From: Hymenobacter sp. BRD67
Lineage (GTDB): Bacteria; Bacteroidota; Bacteroidia; Cytophagales; Hymenobacteraceae
Length of the DNA stretch: 64,000 nucleotides
Assembly (NCBI RefSeq): GCF_013256425.1
Contig: NZ_CP053904.1
Coordinates: forward strand, 3,968,001 to 4,032,000
Direction: 5' to 3'
The notes below the pieces were generated by a model that did not search any database, was not told where the DNA came from, and was given only the letters and a program-made list of their open reading frames with translations. The translations under genes were made by a program, and so were the position numbers. Of the stretch, positions 1-8,744 are shown one piece after another (the stretch's first letter is position 1; each line of letters begins with the position of its first letter).

Positions 1-408
1 CGCGACATTGACAGCCGCTACATTGCCGACACTACGGGCCGCTATGCGGCCGTGAAAGCTGCCAACGACCGCACCACTACCGAGGTAAAAACCGTGGTAA
101 CCGACCCCACCGCCTACCGCACGTACACCGACAACCAGGGCAACTATTACGCTGGTCCTTATACTACTACTGCCACCACTACTACCACCACAACCACTAC
201 TGCCCGCCCCGTAGCGCATACCAGCGTGGGCCAGGGCTCGGGTGTAAAAAAGGTGGAGAACAAAGACGATAGCCACAAGGTGAAGTACGAGAACGGCGCC
301 AAAATCAAGCGCCACGACGACGGCTCGGTGAAAATCAAGGAAGCTAATGGCACCAAGATTATCATCGACAAGAATGGCCACCGCACGGTGAAGAAAAGTA
401 TTCTGTAA
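1..408 (+). CDS. Hypothetical protein, 3' part (5' end outside window)
   Basis: The open frame runs from base 1 to the stop at 408 with no need for an internal start, so the true start lies upstream and only the last 135 residues are seen. Residues about 50-70 are an almost pure threonine run (DNA 163-205, ACT/ACC codons), which looks like a flexible or surface linker. The C-terminal 60 residues are strongly charged with repeated Lys-Ile/Val-Lys strands that look like a small beta structure (GAKIKRHDDGSVKIKE). I do not recognise the family and assign no function. A hairpin terminator follows 20 bases downstream. Confidence 0.7.
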   Translation, partial: RDIDSRYIADTTGRYAAVKAANDRTTTEVKTVVTDPTAYRTYTDNQGNYYAGPYTTTATTTTTTTTTARPVAHTSVGQGSGVKKVENKDDSHKVKYENGAKIKRHDDGSVKIKEANGTKIIIDKNGHRTVKKSIL

Positions 409-427
409 GCCAGACGCTTTGCTATAC

Positions 428-459
428 AAAAGCCCGCTTCCTGACAGAGGCGGGCTTTT
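428..459 (+). terminator. Rho-independent terminator
   Basis: A ten-base stem (AAAAGCCCGC / GCGGGCTTTT) with a 12-base loop ends in a T run just after the stop at 408. The A tract on the other side means it could also stop transcription from the opposite strand. Confidence 0.8.
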
Positions 460-558
460 ATATGCGCGTGGCTTGCGGCGGACAGCTTGGGTACGTACCT
501 TTCAGCTTTCCGGCCGGCCCGGCCCACTGCCGGGCCTGTGCCCGCAGCCGGCTTTGGT

Positions 559-2025
559 ATGATGCCCGCTGGCACCCTGACTACCAACGCGCTAGCTTCT
601 GAGTCGGCTGAGTCGGCGCCCAACCGGTTTGCCGCAGCGTTTGCCGCCCTGCGGGCGCAGGCCCCTGCTTTGCGGGCCGCCGATGTGAGCGCTCGCCGCC
701 AGCGCCTGGGCCGGCTGGCCGACTGGCTGTTGGCGCATCGCAAGGATATTCAAAATGCCTTATACTCCGACTTTAAAAAGCCGCCCGAGGAAGCCGACCT
801 TACCGAAATCTGGCCTTCGCTGACGGAGGTTCGGCACACCAGCCAGCAGCTGAAAAAATGGCTGGCTCCGCAGGCTGTGGGCACGCCCATGGCCTTATTG
901 GGTACGCGGGGCTGGGTGCAGGTAGAGCCGAAGGGCGTAGTGCTCATTATTGCGCCCTGGAACTATCCGTTTTACTTGGCCATCGACCCGCTGGTGTCGG
1001 CCATCGCGGCCGGCAACGCGGTAGTAATCAAGCCTGCCGAGCAAACGCCCGCTACCTCGGCGCTGCTGCGCCGGCTGTGCGAAGAGTTGTTTCTGCCCAA
1101 CGAGGTGCTGGTGCTGGAAGGCGGCAAGGAAGTAGCTGCCGAACTGCTGCGCCTGCCCTGGAATCATATTTTCTTTACCGGCTCGCCGCAGATTGGGAAG
1201 ATTGTGATGCGCGCCGCTGCCGAGCATTTGAGCGGCGTAACACTGGAGCTGGGCGGCAAAAGCCCGGCCATTGTGGATGAAACCGCCAACCTGCGCGATG
1301 CGGCCGAAAAAATAGTTTGGGGGAAGTTTCTCAATGCCGGCCAGACCTGCGTGGCCCCCGACTACCTGCTGGTGCAGGAAAATGTGCAGGCTAAGTTGCT
1401 GCTGGAGATGCAGCAGGTTATCAGGCGCTACTATGGCCCTGACAACGAGGCTGTGAAAGCCTCGAAGTCGTTTGCCCGCATCGTTAATGCCCATCATTTT
1501 GCCCGCCTAGCCGCGTTGCTCGAAGATGCCGAAACCCGCGGGGCCACCGTGGCCCAGGGCGGCAGCGTAGACGAGCGCGAGTGCTATATTGAGCCTACTA
1601 TTCTTACCGAAGTGCCAGCCGGCGCGGCCATTCTGGAAGAGGAGATATTCGGCCCGCTGCTGCCCATGCTCACCTTTCGTAGCCTGGCCGAGGCGGCCGC
1701 GTATGTCAACGCCCGGCTGCCGCCGCTGGCGCAGTACGTATTCACGACCAGCGGCCCCAATCGGCGCTACCTGCTCGATAGTATCGCGGCCGGGGGGGCG
1801 GCAGTAAATGAGACGATTATCCAGCTCGCCCACCCCGATTTGCCGTTTGGCGGCGTCGGCAACAGCGGCCTGGGTAAAGCGCACGGGCACGCGGGGTTTC
1901 TGGCGTTCAGCAACGAAAAAGCCGTATTGCGGCAGCGCGTGGGCTTTACAGGCATCAAGCAGTTTTATCCGCCCTATACTTCGCGGGTACGGCAATTATT
2001 GGGCCTGCTGCTCAGGTATTTATAA
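559..2025 (+). CDS. NAD(P)-dependent aldehyde dehydrogenase
   Basis: Oxidises an aldehyde to the carboxylic acid with NAD(P). Family motifs are complete: PWNYPF for cofactor binding, IKPAEQTPATS, the general-base glutamate in LELGGKSP (about residue 230) and the catalytic cysteine in GQTCVAPDY (about residue 264), then EEIFGPLLP and the C-terminal PFGGVGNSG. The chain of 488 residues and the short C-terminal hydrophobic tail (LLGLLLRYL) fit the class 3-like fatty aldehyde dehydrogenases of bacteria. The frame is open back to a TTG at 487, but two adjacent ATG codons at 559 and 562 are the first credible starts. A short-chain dehydrogenase follows 67 bases downstream on the same strand. The exact aldehyde cannot be told from sequence. 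Confidence 0.93.
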   Translation: MMPAGTLTTNALASESAESAPNRFAAAFAALRAQAPALRAADVSARRQRLGRLADWLLAHRKDIQNALYSDFKKPPEEADLTEIWPSLTEVRHTSQQLKKWLAPQAVGTPMALLGTRGWVQVEPKGVVLIIAPWNYPFYLAIDPLVSAIAAGNAVVIKPAEQTPATSALLRRLCEELFLPNEVLVLEGGKEVAAELLRLPWNHIFFTGSPQIGKIVMRAAAEHLSGVTLELGGKSPAIVDETANLRDAAEKIVWGKFLNAGQTCVAPDYLLVQENVQAKLLLEMQQVIRRYYGPDNEAVKASKSFARIVNAHHFARLAALLEDAETRGATVAQGGSVDERECYIEPTILTEVPAGAAILEEEIFGPLLPMLTFRSLAEAAAYVNARLPPLAQYVFTTSGPNRRYLLDSIAAGGAAVNETIIQLAHPDLPFGGVGNSGLGKAHGHAGFLAFSNEKAVLRQRVGFTGIKQFYPPYTSRVRQLLGLLLRYL

Positions 2026-2080
2026 AGCCACTACGCCGAAGCGGCTGCGGCCTGTCGGCGTCACTTTCGCGGGCCGCCGG

Positions 2081-2087
2081 TATCTTG
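2081..2087 (+). promoter_or_regulatory. Bacteroidota -7 box (TATCTTG)
   Basis: TATCTTG resembles the Bacteroidota -7 element TAnnTTTG and ends five bases before the ATG at 2093, so the transcript would start at or within a few bases of the start codon. Confidence 0.45.
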
Positions 2088-2092
2088 CCCCT

Positions 2093-2880
2093 ATGAGTTT
2101 TGCTAAGCAGGTAGTTTGGATAACGGGCGCTTCATCGGGTATCGGCGAGGCAATAGCCATGGAGCTGGCGGGGCAGGGTGCCCGGCTGGTGCTTTCGGCC
2201 CGCAAGGAGGTGGAGCTACGCCGCGTGCAGGCCGCCTGTGCCCCGGCCGAAGTGCTGGTGCTACCTCTCGACCTTAGTGAGCCCGCGGTCTTTGAAGCCG
2301 CGGTAGCAACGGTGTGGGCCCATTACTGCCGGCTCGATGTGCTGGTGCACGCGGGGGCATTAGCCAGCGGGCGCTGGCGCTGGAAACTACCCTGGCCGTA
2401 GACCGCCGCCTGATGGAGGTAAACTATTTTGGCACGGTAGGGTTGACTAAAGCCGTGTTGCCCCGACTACTGGCACAAAACACTGGGCAAGTAGTAGTTA
2501 TCAGTAGCCTGGTGGGCAAATTTGGTACGCCTTACCGGAGTGCCTACGCGGCTTCCAAGCACGCGCTGCATGGCTTTTTCGACTCGCTGCGCGCCGAGTT
2601 GGCCGGCACGGGCATCACGATTACCCTTATCTGCCCGGGCTTTATTCATACCAACGTGTCGGTAAATGCGCTGGCCGGTAACGGTGAGCCCCTGGGCACT
2701 ATGGACGCGGCTACGGCCGGCGGCATGGCCCCGGCTGAGTTTGCCCGTCGTGCCGTGCGAGCCATCAGGCAAGGTGTAAGCGAAATCAATATCGGCGGCC
2801 GCGAAACCTACGGAGTGGTAATAAAGCGCTGGCTGCCAAAGGTATTTGAAAAGATGCTCCCGAAAGCGCGGGTGCGGTAA
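2093..2880 (+). CDS. Short-chain dehydrogenase/reductase, frameshifted
   Basis: A Rossmann-fold SDR, similar to the DHRS7-like subgroup. The N-terminal half (2093-about 2350) has the cofactor motif TGASSGIG; the second half continues in the next frame with the core helix (RRLMEVNYFGTVGLTK), the catalytic Ser in VVISS and the YAASK Tyr-Lys pair. The frame is lost in the G5 run near 2354-2358; adding one G joins the halves as LDVLVHAGGISQRAL. Even when repaired, the usual Asn-Ala-Gly motif reads His-Ala-Gly-Gly. The repaired length (about 262 residues) is normal. The ATG follows a promoter-like TATCTTG. The break is probably a sequencing indel; if it is real the gene is dead, because the active-site Tyr lies after it. 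Confidence 0.8.
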
Positions 2881-3037
2881 GGCGGGAAGTTGCGTAACAC
2901 GAAGGGACGAAAAGAAGCAAGCTGGGCACTTTCTCGCCCTCAATAGGTGCGGGATAGCAATAAATATGGTAACCGAAAATGATGGCTCTAGCTTGCTGCG
3001 AAGAGTATAGCACTTTCTAAGCTAGTGCCCCAACAAC

Positions 3038-3451
3038 TTAATGATGCAGCATTTCGGCCTGAATCTGGGTCTGCTTGGCCTTTAGCTGCTGATAAGCCGC
3101 CGGGCCGAGAATCTGGCGCAGCTGCTTGTCGGACGACGCATTGATGTGGGCCAGGGCGGCGTTGAGCTGGGGCGACTGGGCCGGGTACTGCTTGCGGGCG
3201 GCATTCACCTGCTCCACCGTGGCAGCCAATACCTGGCGCACTTTGGTAGTCTGGTCGGGGCGCAGGTGCAGCACGGTTGTCATGGCATCGGCGAGGTCGC
3301 GGGCGGCTGTGGGCGGCGTGGGCGAGTCGGTCGTGCGTACGGGCTCGGTTACGGCAGCCGGGGTATCGTGGTGGCGGTGAAAGATAGCGCAGCTGGCGGT
3401 GGCAAGCAGGGTGATAGCCAGCAATGGCCGTAGCGCGGAAAAAAAATACAT
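3038..3451 (-). CDS. Small lipoprotein, possibly Spy/CpxP-like
   Basis: A 137-residue envelope protein. From the ATG at 3451 the chain opens with a hydrophobic segment ending in a lipobox-like TASC, so it is probably lipid-anchored (an upstream ATG at 3481 would add ten residues and spoil the signal). The mature part has a Pro/Thr linker and then a helical segment with LRPDQTTKVRQVL and a second QLRQILGPAAYQQL. This pattern, helix with Leu-x-x-x-Gln and a C-terminal 'L...AYQQLK', resembles the LTxxQ-motif periplasmic chaperones, which bind unfolded proteins, but the match is weak. The next gene upstream on the same strand (3507-3863) is a similar small lipoprotein 55 bases away, so the two may be co-transcribed. 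Confidence 0.7.
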   Translation of the reverse strand: MYFFSALRPLLAITLLATASCAIFHRHHDTPAAVTEPVRTTDSPTPPTAARDLADAMTTVLHLRPDQTTKVRQVLAATVEQVNAARKQYPAQSPQLNAALAHINASSDKQLRQILGPAAYQQLKAKQTQIQAEMLHH

Positions 3452-3506
3452 AGTGCGAGAGCCTGCCGGCAGATGGAGCATGGCCTTCAGTACGCAAAAT
3501 GAGCGC

Positions 3507-3863
3507 TTAAGGTCGGGCGGCGGCTGGCTGCGACCACTGATGCCGCAGCTGGCGCTTTATTTTGCCGAAGCGGTGCTGCAGCTTGCGCTGTTCATAGCTG
3601 GAAGGCAACAGGCTATCGAGCCGCGCCTCACTCGTCTGCTCGGCTTGCCGGAGCGCCTCGCGCCGTGGCCGGCCGGTGAGCTTTCGGGCTGCCTCCCGGC
3701 GCATGTGCTCCTGCATCAATATGCTGTGCAGCCGGGTCCGGCGACGTTCGCCCAAGCCTTGCAAAAAACCGTGCACCCCACCGCCACAACTACCAAAAAC
3801 CAGCACCGCTACGAGCCCCAGCAAAAGCAGGCGGCTCCGGGTAAAGTAGGCGTAGGCTTTCAT
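3507..3863 (-). CDS. Small basic lipoprotein
   Basis: A 118-residue protein with an N-terminal membrane segment ending in VFGSC, a good lipobox, so probably an envelope lipoprotein. The rest is very rich in Arg and Gln with helical heptads (EARLDSLLPSSYEQRKLQHR) and recalls the C-terminal helix of LTxxQ proteins like its neighbour at 3038-3451. No family is recognised. The 230 bases upstream contain the two tandem palindromes at 4022-4058, which could control this gene. Confidence 0.65.
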   Translation of the reverse strand: MKAYAYFTRSRLLLLGLVAVLVFGSCGGGVHGFLQGLGERRRTRLHSILMQEHMRREAARKLTGRPRREALRQAEQTSEARLDSLLPSSYEQRKLQHRFGKIKRQLRHQWSQPAAARP

Positions 3864-4021
3864 AAGAAAGTGCTGGGTGAAGGCAGTCTAATTATTGGGT
3901 AATGAGCTGATAATAAAGATATTAATGAAGTGTATGAAAGAGCGCTGCGGTGGGCGGGCTGCCGGCTCACGAATTCCCTTCTTAAACAGCTCTAATAGCG
4001 GCAAAAGAAAGGGAGAGCATG

Positions 4022-4058
4022 TACGAAGCGTTTCGTAATATATACGACACGTTTCGTA
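4022..4058. promoter_or_regulatory. Two tandem 16-bp palindromes, operator-like
   Basis: Copy one (4022-4037, TACGAAGCGTTTCGTA) and copy two (4043-4058, TACGACACGTTTCGTA) each match their own reverse complement at 14 of 16 positions and share the consensus TACGAAACGTTTCGTA. Their starts are exactly 21 bases apart, two turns of the helix, as expected for two repressor dimers on one face. They lie about 160-195 bases upstream of the lipoprotein gene starting at 3863 and just after the end of the GMC oxidase gene. Confidence 0.55.
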
Positions 4059-4095
4059 CTTCGCTCGGAAAGCGGTTTCAACCCAAAATAGCGCC

Positions 4096-6090
4096 TTATT
4101 TCAGACCCTGCGCGGTATAGTGCGCCAGCGCCATAATGGTAAGCATTGGGTTAACACCGCTGCACGCCGGAAAGGCCGAGCCATCGGCTACGTACAGGCC
4201 TCGCACCTCAACCGTTTCGCCGGTGGGTCGCAGCGGGTGCGTAGCTGTCTGCCCGCCGAGGCGGCAGGTACTCATTTGGTGGGCGCTATATAGCCCGAAC
4301 CTGTTGGGCTGCCAGCTCAGCCTGGGCAGTCGGGCTAGGAGCTCCGGGTTGTGGAGCAGGCCCTCGGTGGCGTGCAGCGTAGGCAGGGTGCCGTGGGGCA
4401 GGTAAATAGTGTGTGCCCCGGCCGCCACGTGGATTTCGGCGGCGGCTTGCACCCCGGTCAGCATATTGCTGCGGTCGAAGTCTGACAGCTGATAATCAAT
4501 GAGTGGCTTGCCCTGCTTATCGATGCGCACCCGTCCGCCGTCGCGGTCGCGGGTGAGCACGATGAAGGAGCCCAGATGGTCGGCAGCGCTCATCATCTGG
4601 CGGTGCTGCGCGCCGCTCTGCCAGGGCAGCACCATCGCCAGCAGGCCCGGATGCGTGGGCGGTGTTTCGAGCTTAACGCCGAAGCTGGTGCCGTGCAAGC
4701 GCGTAAAGGTGTCGTTGACCACGCTCATGCTCGGGCCGTGCCACGAGTGCATGGCTTGCGGGTAGTGCGCGGCCACCGCCACCGTAGGATGCAGGTGCAG
4801 GTGCTGCCCCAGGTGCGGGTGCCGCAGCCCCGAGCGCAGCAGCAGCGCGGGCGTCTGAATGGCCCCGCCCGCCACCACTACCCGCCGGGCCCGCACCGTA
4901 ATGCGCACCAGCCGGCCGCCGGCCGCTGTATGCACGGCCTCGGCCCCGGTAGCCTGGCCCGCCACAATGGTTACCCGCTCTACCCGCGTATCGGGCAGCA
5001 GGCGGGCGCCGTGCTCGGCGGCCGTGCGCAGGTAGGTAGTCAGGGTGCCCTGCTTGAGGCCGTAGGCATCGCCCAGCGTAGAGTAGCCGAGGGCTTTGAA
5101 GTGCGCCTCCGAGTCATCAAGGCCCTTTTCATTGCGTGGAATAAGCTTGGTAGCCTGCCCCAGTCGGGCCGAGCCATCGAGCAGCGCCTGGTTCTGGCCG
5201 TTGTGGCGCGGGTAGTCGGTATTCACGCTCAGTGCCTGGGCCACGGCATCAAGACTTTGGCCAAACTCGGGGCTGATGAACTGCGGGGCCGCGTGCTCGG
5301 TGGCCCATTCTTCGAGCACGTAGTCGGGGGTGCGAAACGCGCCGGCCCAGTTAACGGTGGTGCCGCCACCCAGGCAGGCCCCGGCCAGAATGCCCACGCT
5401 GCCATCGCGGGTGGTGAGGGCGCCCCGGCTGTCGTAGAGGCTGCCCAGCATATCTACTTCGCGCTGCGTAAAGTCGCGGCCGTGGTAGTAGGGGCCGGCT
5501 TCCAGCACCAGCACCTCGTGGCCGGCCTGGGCCAGCTCGCCGGCCACCACGCCGCCCCCGGCTCCGGACCCAATCACCAGCACATCGCAGTCGTAAGTTG
5601 TATCAACAGTAGGGGCCAGGGGCTTAAGCGGGCGCTCAGACAGCACGGGCGGGCCGCTATCGGGCGGCAGCGCCGGGCCGGGGTAACCCAGCGCCGCCCA
5701 GGCCGGGTTGAGCGAGCCATCGGCCGGACTACCGCCGTAGTATAAAAACGTGCAGAGCTTGCGCAACGCATGGAAGCCTTTGCGCAGCAGCGGCAGGCGC
5801 GAGGCGGCCCAGCTTTGCAGCAGCTGCTCGCGCTGCGTCAGGCTCAGCGCCCGGAAGGGCCGCAACGGTCCCCACCACGAAAGGCCTGCTATGGGTTGGT
5901 TCAGTAAATCAAGCAGTTGCCCAAACTCAGCCTGCGCGCCCAGGGGCTGCGCCCCGATGGCAGCCGTCAGCTTGGCGAGGTCTACCAGCTCCGAGCCCGG
6001 CGGCGGGCCGTCGGTACCTGGTCCGGCCGGAATAAAAGAGTCGGCCACAGCGCGCAGCGTGGCGGCGCGGGCAGGCGTGAGCGTAAACAT
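4096..6090 (-). CDS. GMC-family FAD oxidoreductase (alcohol oxidase-like)
   Basis: A 664-residue flavoprotein expected to oxidise an alcohol or polyol. The first about 150 residues form a helical domain (LTPARAATLRAVADSFIPAG) like the gluconate dehydrogenase subunit 3 or long-chain alcohol oxidase N-terminus. The FAD motif GSGAGGGVVAGELAQAG begins near residue 173, followed by LEAGPYY and the GMC signature LGGGTTVNWAGA. The catalytic His is in SAHQMSTCRLGG and the C-terminal FAD segment is YVADGSAFPACSGVNPMLT. The layout matches plant and bacterial long-chain fatty alcohol oxidases, so a lipid alcohol is the likeliest substrate. There is no clear signal peptide. The ATG at 6090 is preceded by no strong ribosome site, as usual in this phylum. 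Confidence 0.9.
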   Translation of the reverse strand: MFTLTPARAATLRAVADSFIPAGPGTDGPPPGSELVDLAKLTAAIGAQPLGAQAEFGQLLDLLNQPIAGLSWWGPLRPFRALSLTQREQLLQSWAASRLPLLRKGFHALRKLCTFLYYGGSPADGSLNPAWAALGYPGPALPPDSGPPVLSERPLKPLAPTVDTTYDCDVLVIGSGAGGGVVAGELAQAGHEVLVLEAGPYYHGRDFTQREVDMLGSLYDSRGALTTRDGSVGILAGACLGGGTTVNWAGAFRTPDYVLEEWATEHAAPQFISPEFGQSLDAVAQALSVNTDYPRHNGQNQALLDGSARLGQATKLIPRNEKGLDDSEAHFKALGYSTLGDAYGLKQGTLTTYLRTAAEHGARLLPDTRVERVTIVAGQATGAEAVHTAAGGRLVRITVRARRVVVAGGAIQTPALLLRSGLRHPHLGQHLHLHPTVAVAAHYPQAMHSWHGPSMSVVNDTFTRLHGTSFGVKLETPPTHPGLLAMVLPWQSGAQHRQMMSAADHLGSFIVLTRDRDGGRVRIDKQGKPLIDYQLSDFDRSNMLTGVQAAAEIHVAAGAHTIYLPHGTLPTLHATEGLLHNPELLARLPRLSWQPNRFGLYSAHQMSTCRLGGQTATHPLRPTGETVEVRGLYVADGSAFPACSGVNPMLTIMALAHYTAQGLK

Positions 6091-6204
6091 GGCAGGTAGG
6101 ATAAGCGGGGCTGACTACTGAGAATGAGGCCGAAAAGATAAGCAGCTTTTACCCAAAGTAGTATGCGTGCCGAGTAATTTGGAGGGCTATGCCAATAGTT
6201 GCCC

Positions 6205-6212
6205 GACCTTTG
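6205..6212 (+). promoter_or_regulatory. -7-like box GACCTTTG
   Basis: GACCTTTG differs from TAnnTTTG only at the first base and ends five bases before the ATG at 6217, implying an almost leaderless transcript. The same word precedes dsbD at 24010-24017. Confidence 0.4.
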
Positions 6213-6216
6213 CGGC

Positions 6217-6741
6217 ATGGCTACCTTGCTCCGCACTCCCGAAACTCAGCACCGCATTCATTTTCAGGACTGTGATATGCTGGGGCACCTCAACAACGCC
6301 CGCTACCTCGACTATTTTCTTAATGCCCGCGAAGACCAGGTGGCCGAGCACTACACCCTGAACATGGGCGAGCTGGCCCGCGAGCAGCAGGCCGCCTGGG
6401 TTATTACCCGGCACCACATCAGCTACCTGAAGCCGGCGCGGCAGGGAACACTGGTGCGTATTCGTACTCAGCTTATTCATTTCGACAACTCTAATCTGCT
6501 GGTAGAGATGCAGATGCGTACCGACGACGGCCACCGCCTGCTGGCTTTGCTGTGGTCGGAGATGACGTTTGTGAAGCTGCCCGCCGGCACCCGCACCGAC
6601 CACGCCGATGCCCTCATGGAGTTGCTCGATGAGCTTGATGTGCCGGGCATCGACTACGACCCCGATGGCTTCGACGACCGGGTAAAGGCCGTGCGCCAGG
6701 AGCTGAAAAAGGCCCGCCGCGCCGCCGGCCAGGCCGACTAG
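6217..6741 (+). CDS. Hotdog-fold acyl-CoA thioesterase
   Basis: A 174-residue member of the 4-hydroxybenzoyl-CoA thioesterase group, which hydrolyses acyl-CoA to free acid and CoA in the cytoplasm. The diagnostic start of the hotdog is HFQDCDMLGHLNNARYLDYF, holding the catalytic Asp before the long helix; the strand ARQGTLVRIRTQLIHFDNSNLLVEMQM follows. A Lys/Arg-rich C-terminal tail (KAVRQELKKARRAAG) is an addition of unknown role. The ATG at 6217 is preferred over a TTG-type start at 6199 because a promoter-like CCTTTG ends just before it. It is divergent from the GMC oxidase, with 126 bases between the two starts. Confidence 0.85.
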   Translation: MATLLRTPETQHRIHFQDCDMLGHLNNARYLDYFLNAREDQVAEHYTLNMGELAREQQAAWVITRHHISYLKPARQGTLVRIRTQLIHFDNSNLLVEMQMRTDDGHRLLALLWSEMTFVKLPAGTRTDHADALMELLDELDVPGIDYDPDGFDDRVKAVRQELKKARRAAGQAD

Positions 6742-6839
6742 GTAAGCCCGGCCATAGCAACCCAGGGCGAAAGCCCCGCGTAGAGCCGGGCATTGCGGCA
6801 GCAAGTGCTGCTGCTTTCAGTAGTCCCCACACCAGTACG

Positions 6840-7403
6840 ATGTCTATTTTCAGCAGCAATAAATTGAAGGGCAAGCGCATTGCCATTGTGGCCACCGATG
6901 GCTTTGAGCAGGTGGAGCTTACCGAACCCCAGAAATACCTGAAGGGCGAAGGGGCCGAGGTGGATATTATCTCTCTCAAAGCCGGCGCTATAAAAGGCTG
7001 GGATAAAACCGATTGGGGCGACAAGGTGGACGTGGATAAAGTAATCGACGACGTGCACGTTGGCCAGTACGATGCCTTGGTACTGCCCGGCGGCCAGATT
7101 AACCCCGACAAACTGCGGCTGGAGCCGAAGGTGGTGAACTTTGTGCGCGAATTTATGCAGTCGGGCAAGATGGTGGCGGCCATCTGCCACGGCCCCTGGA
7201 CGCTTATCGAGGCCGACCAGGTGCGCGGCAAGAACATGACCAGCTGGCCCAGCCTCAAAACCGACCTGCGCAACGCCGGCGCGCAGTGGCAGGATTCGGA
7301 AGTTGTGGTCGATGGCAACCTCATCACCAGCCGCAAGCCCGAAGACTTGGCTGCCTTTAACAAAAAGATTGAGGAAAAGCTGTTGGCGGGCAGCGCGTCG
7401 TAA
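6840..7403 (+). CDS. DJ-1/PfpI family protein (general stress type)
   Basis: A 187-residue class I glutamine amidotransferase-like protein of the PfpI/YhbO/YfkM type. The nucleophile elbow is AAICHGPW with Cys at about residue 116, and the partner Glu is in GFEQVELTEP. Proteins of this group have been described as proteases, glyoxalase III and protein deglycases in stress defence; which activity holds cannot be decided here. It ends 23 bases before a strong terminator shared with the convergent gene at 7482-7969. Confidence 0.9.
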   Translation: MSIFSSNKLKGKRIAIVATDGFEQVELTEPQKYLKGEGAEVDIISLKAGAIKGWDKTDWGDKVDVDKVIDDVHVGQYDALVLPGGQINPDKLRLEPKVVNFVREFMQSGKMVAAICHGPWTLIEADQVRGKNMTSWPSLKTDLRNAGAQWQDSEVVVDGNLITSRKPEDLAAFNKKIEEKLLAGSAS

Positions 7404-7425
7404 GCTCTGCTGGTCAGCCACTAAA

Positions 7426-7457
7426 AAAGGCGCTGCTCTTTGCTGGGTAGCGCCTTT
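7426..7457. terminator. Bidirectional terminator
   Basis: A nine-base stem AAAGGCGCT / AGCGCCTTT between two convergent genes, with A and T tracts on the outer sides so it can serve both strands. Confidence 0.8.
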
Positions 7458-7481
7458 CTGTATATTTAATAATCTATATTT

Positions 7482-7969
7482 CTAACGCAGTAGCGCCCAC
7501 ATCGCCAGGTCGAACACCAGCAGAAATGCGCCCTGCAGCTGCACCGAGCGGCCGTAGCCCAGCAGGCGTTCGGGGCGGGTGGCCGCAGGCGCCTGCGCGC
7601 GGGTGAGCAGCCACAGGGCAATAAGCAGGTAGCCCACGTCGAGGGCGGCATTAAAAAGAAAAACGTGCCCGGTAAGCTGCTCGTCGGTCAGCGCGGCTGC
7701 GGGCGTGAAGCCGAAAGGGGCCGGCCGGGATGCGTGCGCAGAATGCCCACCGCCGCGAGCACGGAGTTGACAAACGCCCAGGCGCAGTTCATCAGGTGAA
7801 AGTGATGCAGCCACGTGCGCCGGTCGGCGCGCGGCAGCTGGTAGCCACTCAGGCCCAGGTTGAGCAGCGCCCAGGCGCCCAGCACGCCCAGGCCGCGGCC
7901 CAGCAGCAGCTCGTGGTGTTGGTAGGAAGCCAGCCAAGCCGGCGCGGCCGGCAAAACAGAAAGCAGCAT
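7482..7969 (-). CDS. Four-helix membrane protein (DUF6992-like), frameshifted
   Basis: Repaired, this is a roughly 160-residue integral membrane protein with about four hydrophobic helices (LGVLGAWALLNLGLSGY, NCAWAFVNSVLAAVGIL, FNAALDVGYLLIALWLL, QGAFLLVFDLAMWALL). The pattern HHFHLMNCAWAFVNSVLA and FLFNAALDVGYLL fits a Bacteroidota-only family I know as DUF6992, of unknown function. The two frames join near 7716-7720 if one C is added to the run read as HP-RPAPFGF. A GTG at 7975 would add two residues. It lies 25 bases downstream of an outer-membrane barrel gene on the same strand. Confidence 0.7.
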
Positions 7970-7994
7970 AGCCACAAAGAAAGGCGCTGCCGGG

Positions 7995-8678
7995 CTAGTG
8001 GGCGATGCCGATGCCCAGGTACACTTGCAGCACCGAATTGCGGATATTGTTGTCAGTAATCAGGGTGCTGATGGGGTGGCCGTTGTACGTTACGGCCGAG
8101 CCGCTCTTGTAGAGGTTGGCAAAGCTCAAATCGTAGCGCACGCCCACGCGCGCCGGCCCCAGCCGGGCCTCGGCCCCCACAATGCCGCCAAAGTCGAAGC
8201 GGTTGTAGCCGCTCTGGCCGATATCGAGGTCCTGGCTGCCGGTGCGGGCGCTGGAAAGCATCGATACCTGTGGCCCCAGGTGAATACTCAGGGTTTCGGT
8301 AATATTGCCTACAAATAATATTGGTAATTCTATATAATTAAGCTGCGTCGTCTGCTGGCTTTTCAAGCCGTTGGAATCGGCCTGGAAACCCTTGCGCGAG
8401 TACAGCAGCTCGACTTGAACCGAGGCAAAGTGCGTGAAGCCATACTGCCCATACACCCCGGCGTGAAACGTCTTAAGCTGGTTAAGATTGGTGAAAATGC
8501 CGGCCCCGCTGCCTTTTAAGTCGCTGTAGCTCAGGCCGCCCTTAATGCCAAAGCCGGTATTGCGCGAGGTAGTGCCCTGGCCTTCCGAATAATCGCCGGC
8601 CGAGGGCAGGCCGCGCACCTGGGCATGAGCGACTTCGGTGGCCGCCAGCGAAACGAGGAGTAAAAGCAGGTATTTCAT
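7995..8678 (-). CDS. Outer-membrane beta-barrel protein (PorT-like fold)
   Basis: A 227-residue protein with a clean signal peptide cleaved after AHA-QV. The mature part alternates hydrophobic and polar residues in strands typical of the Bacteroidota outer-membrane barrel family PF13568: GIKGGLSYSDLKG, FHAGVYGQYGF, ASVQVELLYSRKGF, NYIELPILFVGNIT, SIHLGPQVSML, VGARVGVRYD-like strands and the closing VYLGIGIAH. Such proteins are small eight-stranded barrels of mostly unknown role. The gene is followed by the frameshifted membrane protein on the same strand. Confidence 0.85.
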   Translation of the reverse strand: MKYLLLLLVSLAATEVAHAQVRGLPSAGDYSEGQGTTSRNTGFGIKGGLSYSDLKGSGAGIFTNLNQLKTFHAGVYGQYGFTHFASVQVELLYSRKGFQADSNGLKSQQTTQLNYIELPILFVGNITETLSIHLGPQVSMLSSARTGSQDLDIGQSGYNRFDFGGIVGAEARLGPARVGVRYDLSFANLYKSGSAVTYNGHPISTLITDNNIRNSVLQVYLGIGIAH

Positions 8679-8744
8679 TCGCTTAGCAACGCCCGGCGGC
8701 GCCGAAAGTTGCGCGAAAAGTACCCGGCAACGCGTCGGTTGCCG

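Noticed and set aside
163..205. ACT/ACC repeat as a possible regulatory microsatellite
   Set aside because: It lies within an open frame and encodes a threonine linker; a regulatory role has no support.
4576..5745. 389-codon plus-strand open frame
   Set aside because: It is wholly antisense to the GMC oxidase and reads as Gly/Arg/His-rich text with no motif, the usual shadow of a G+C-rich gene.
6187..7421. Two 205- and 227-codon minus-strand frames
   Set aside because: Antisense to the thioesterase and PfpI genes; no motif.
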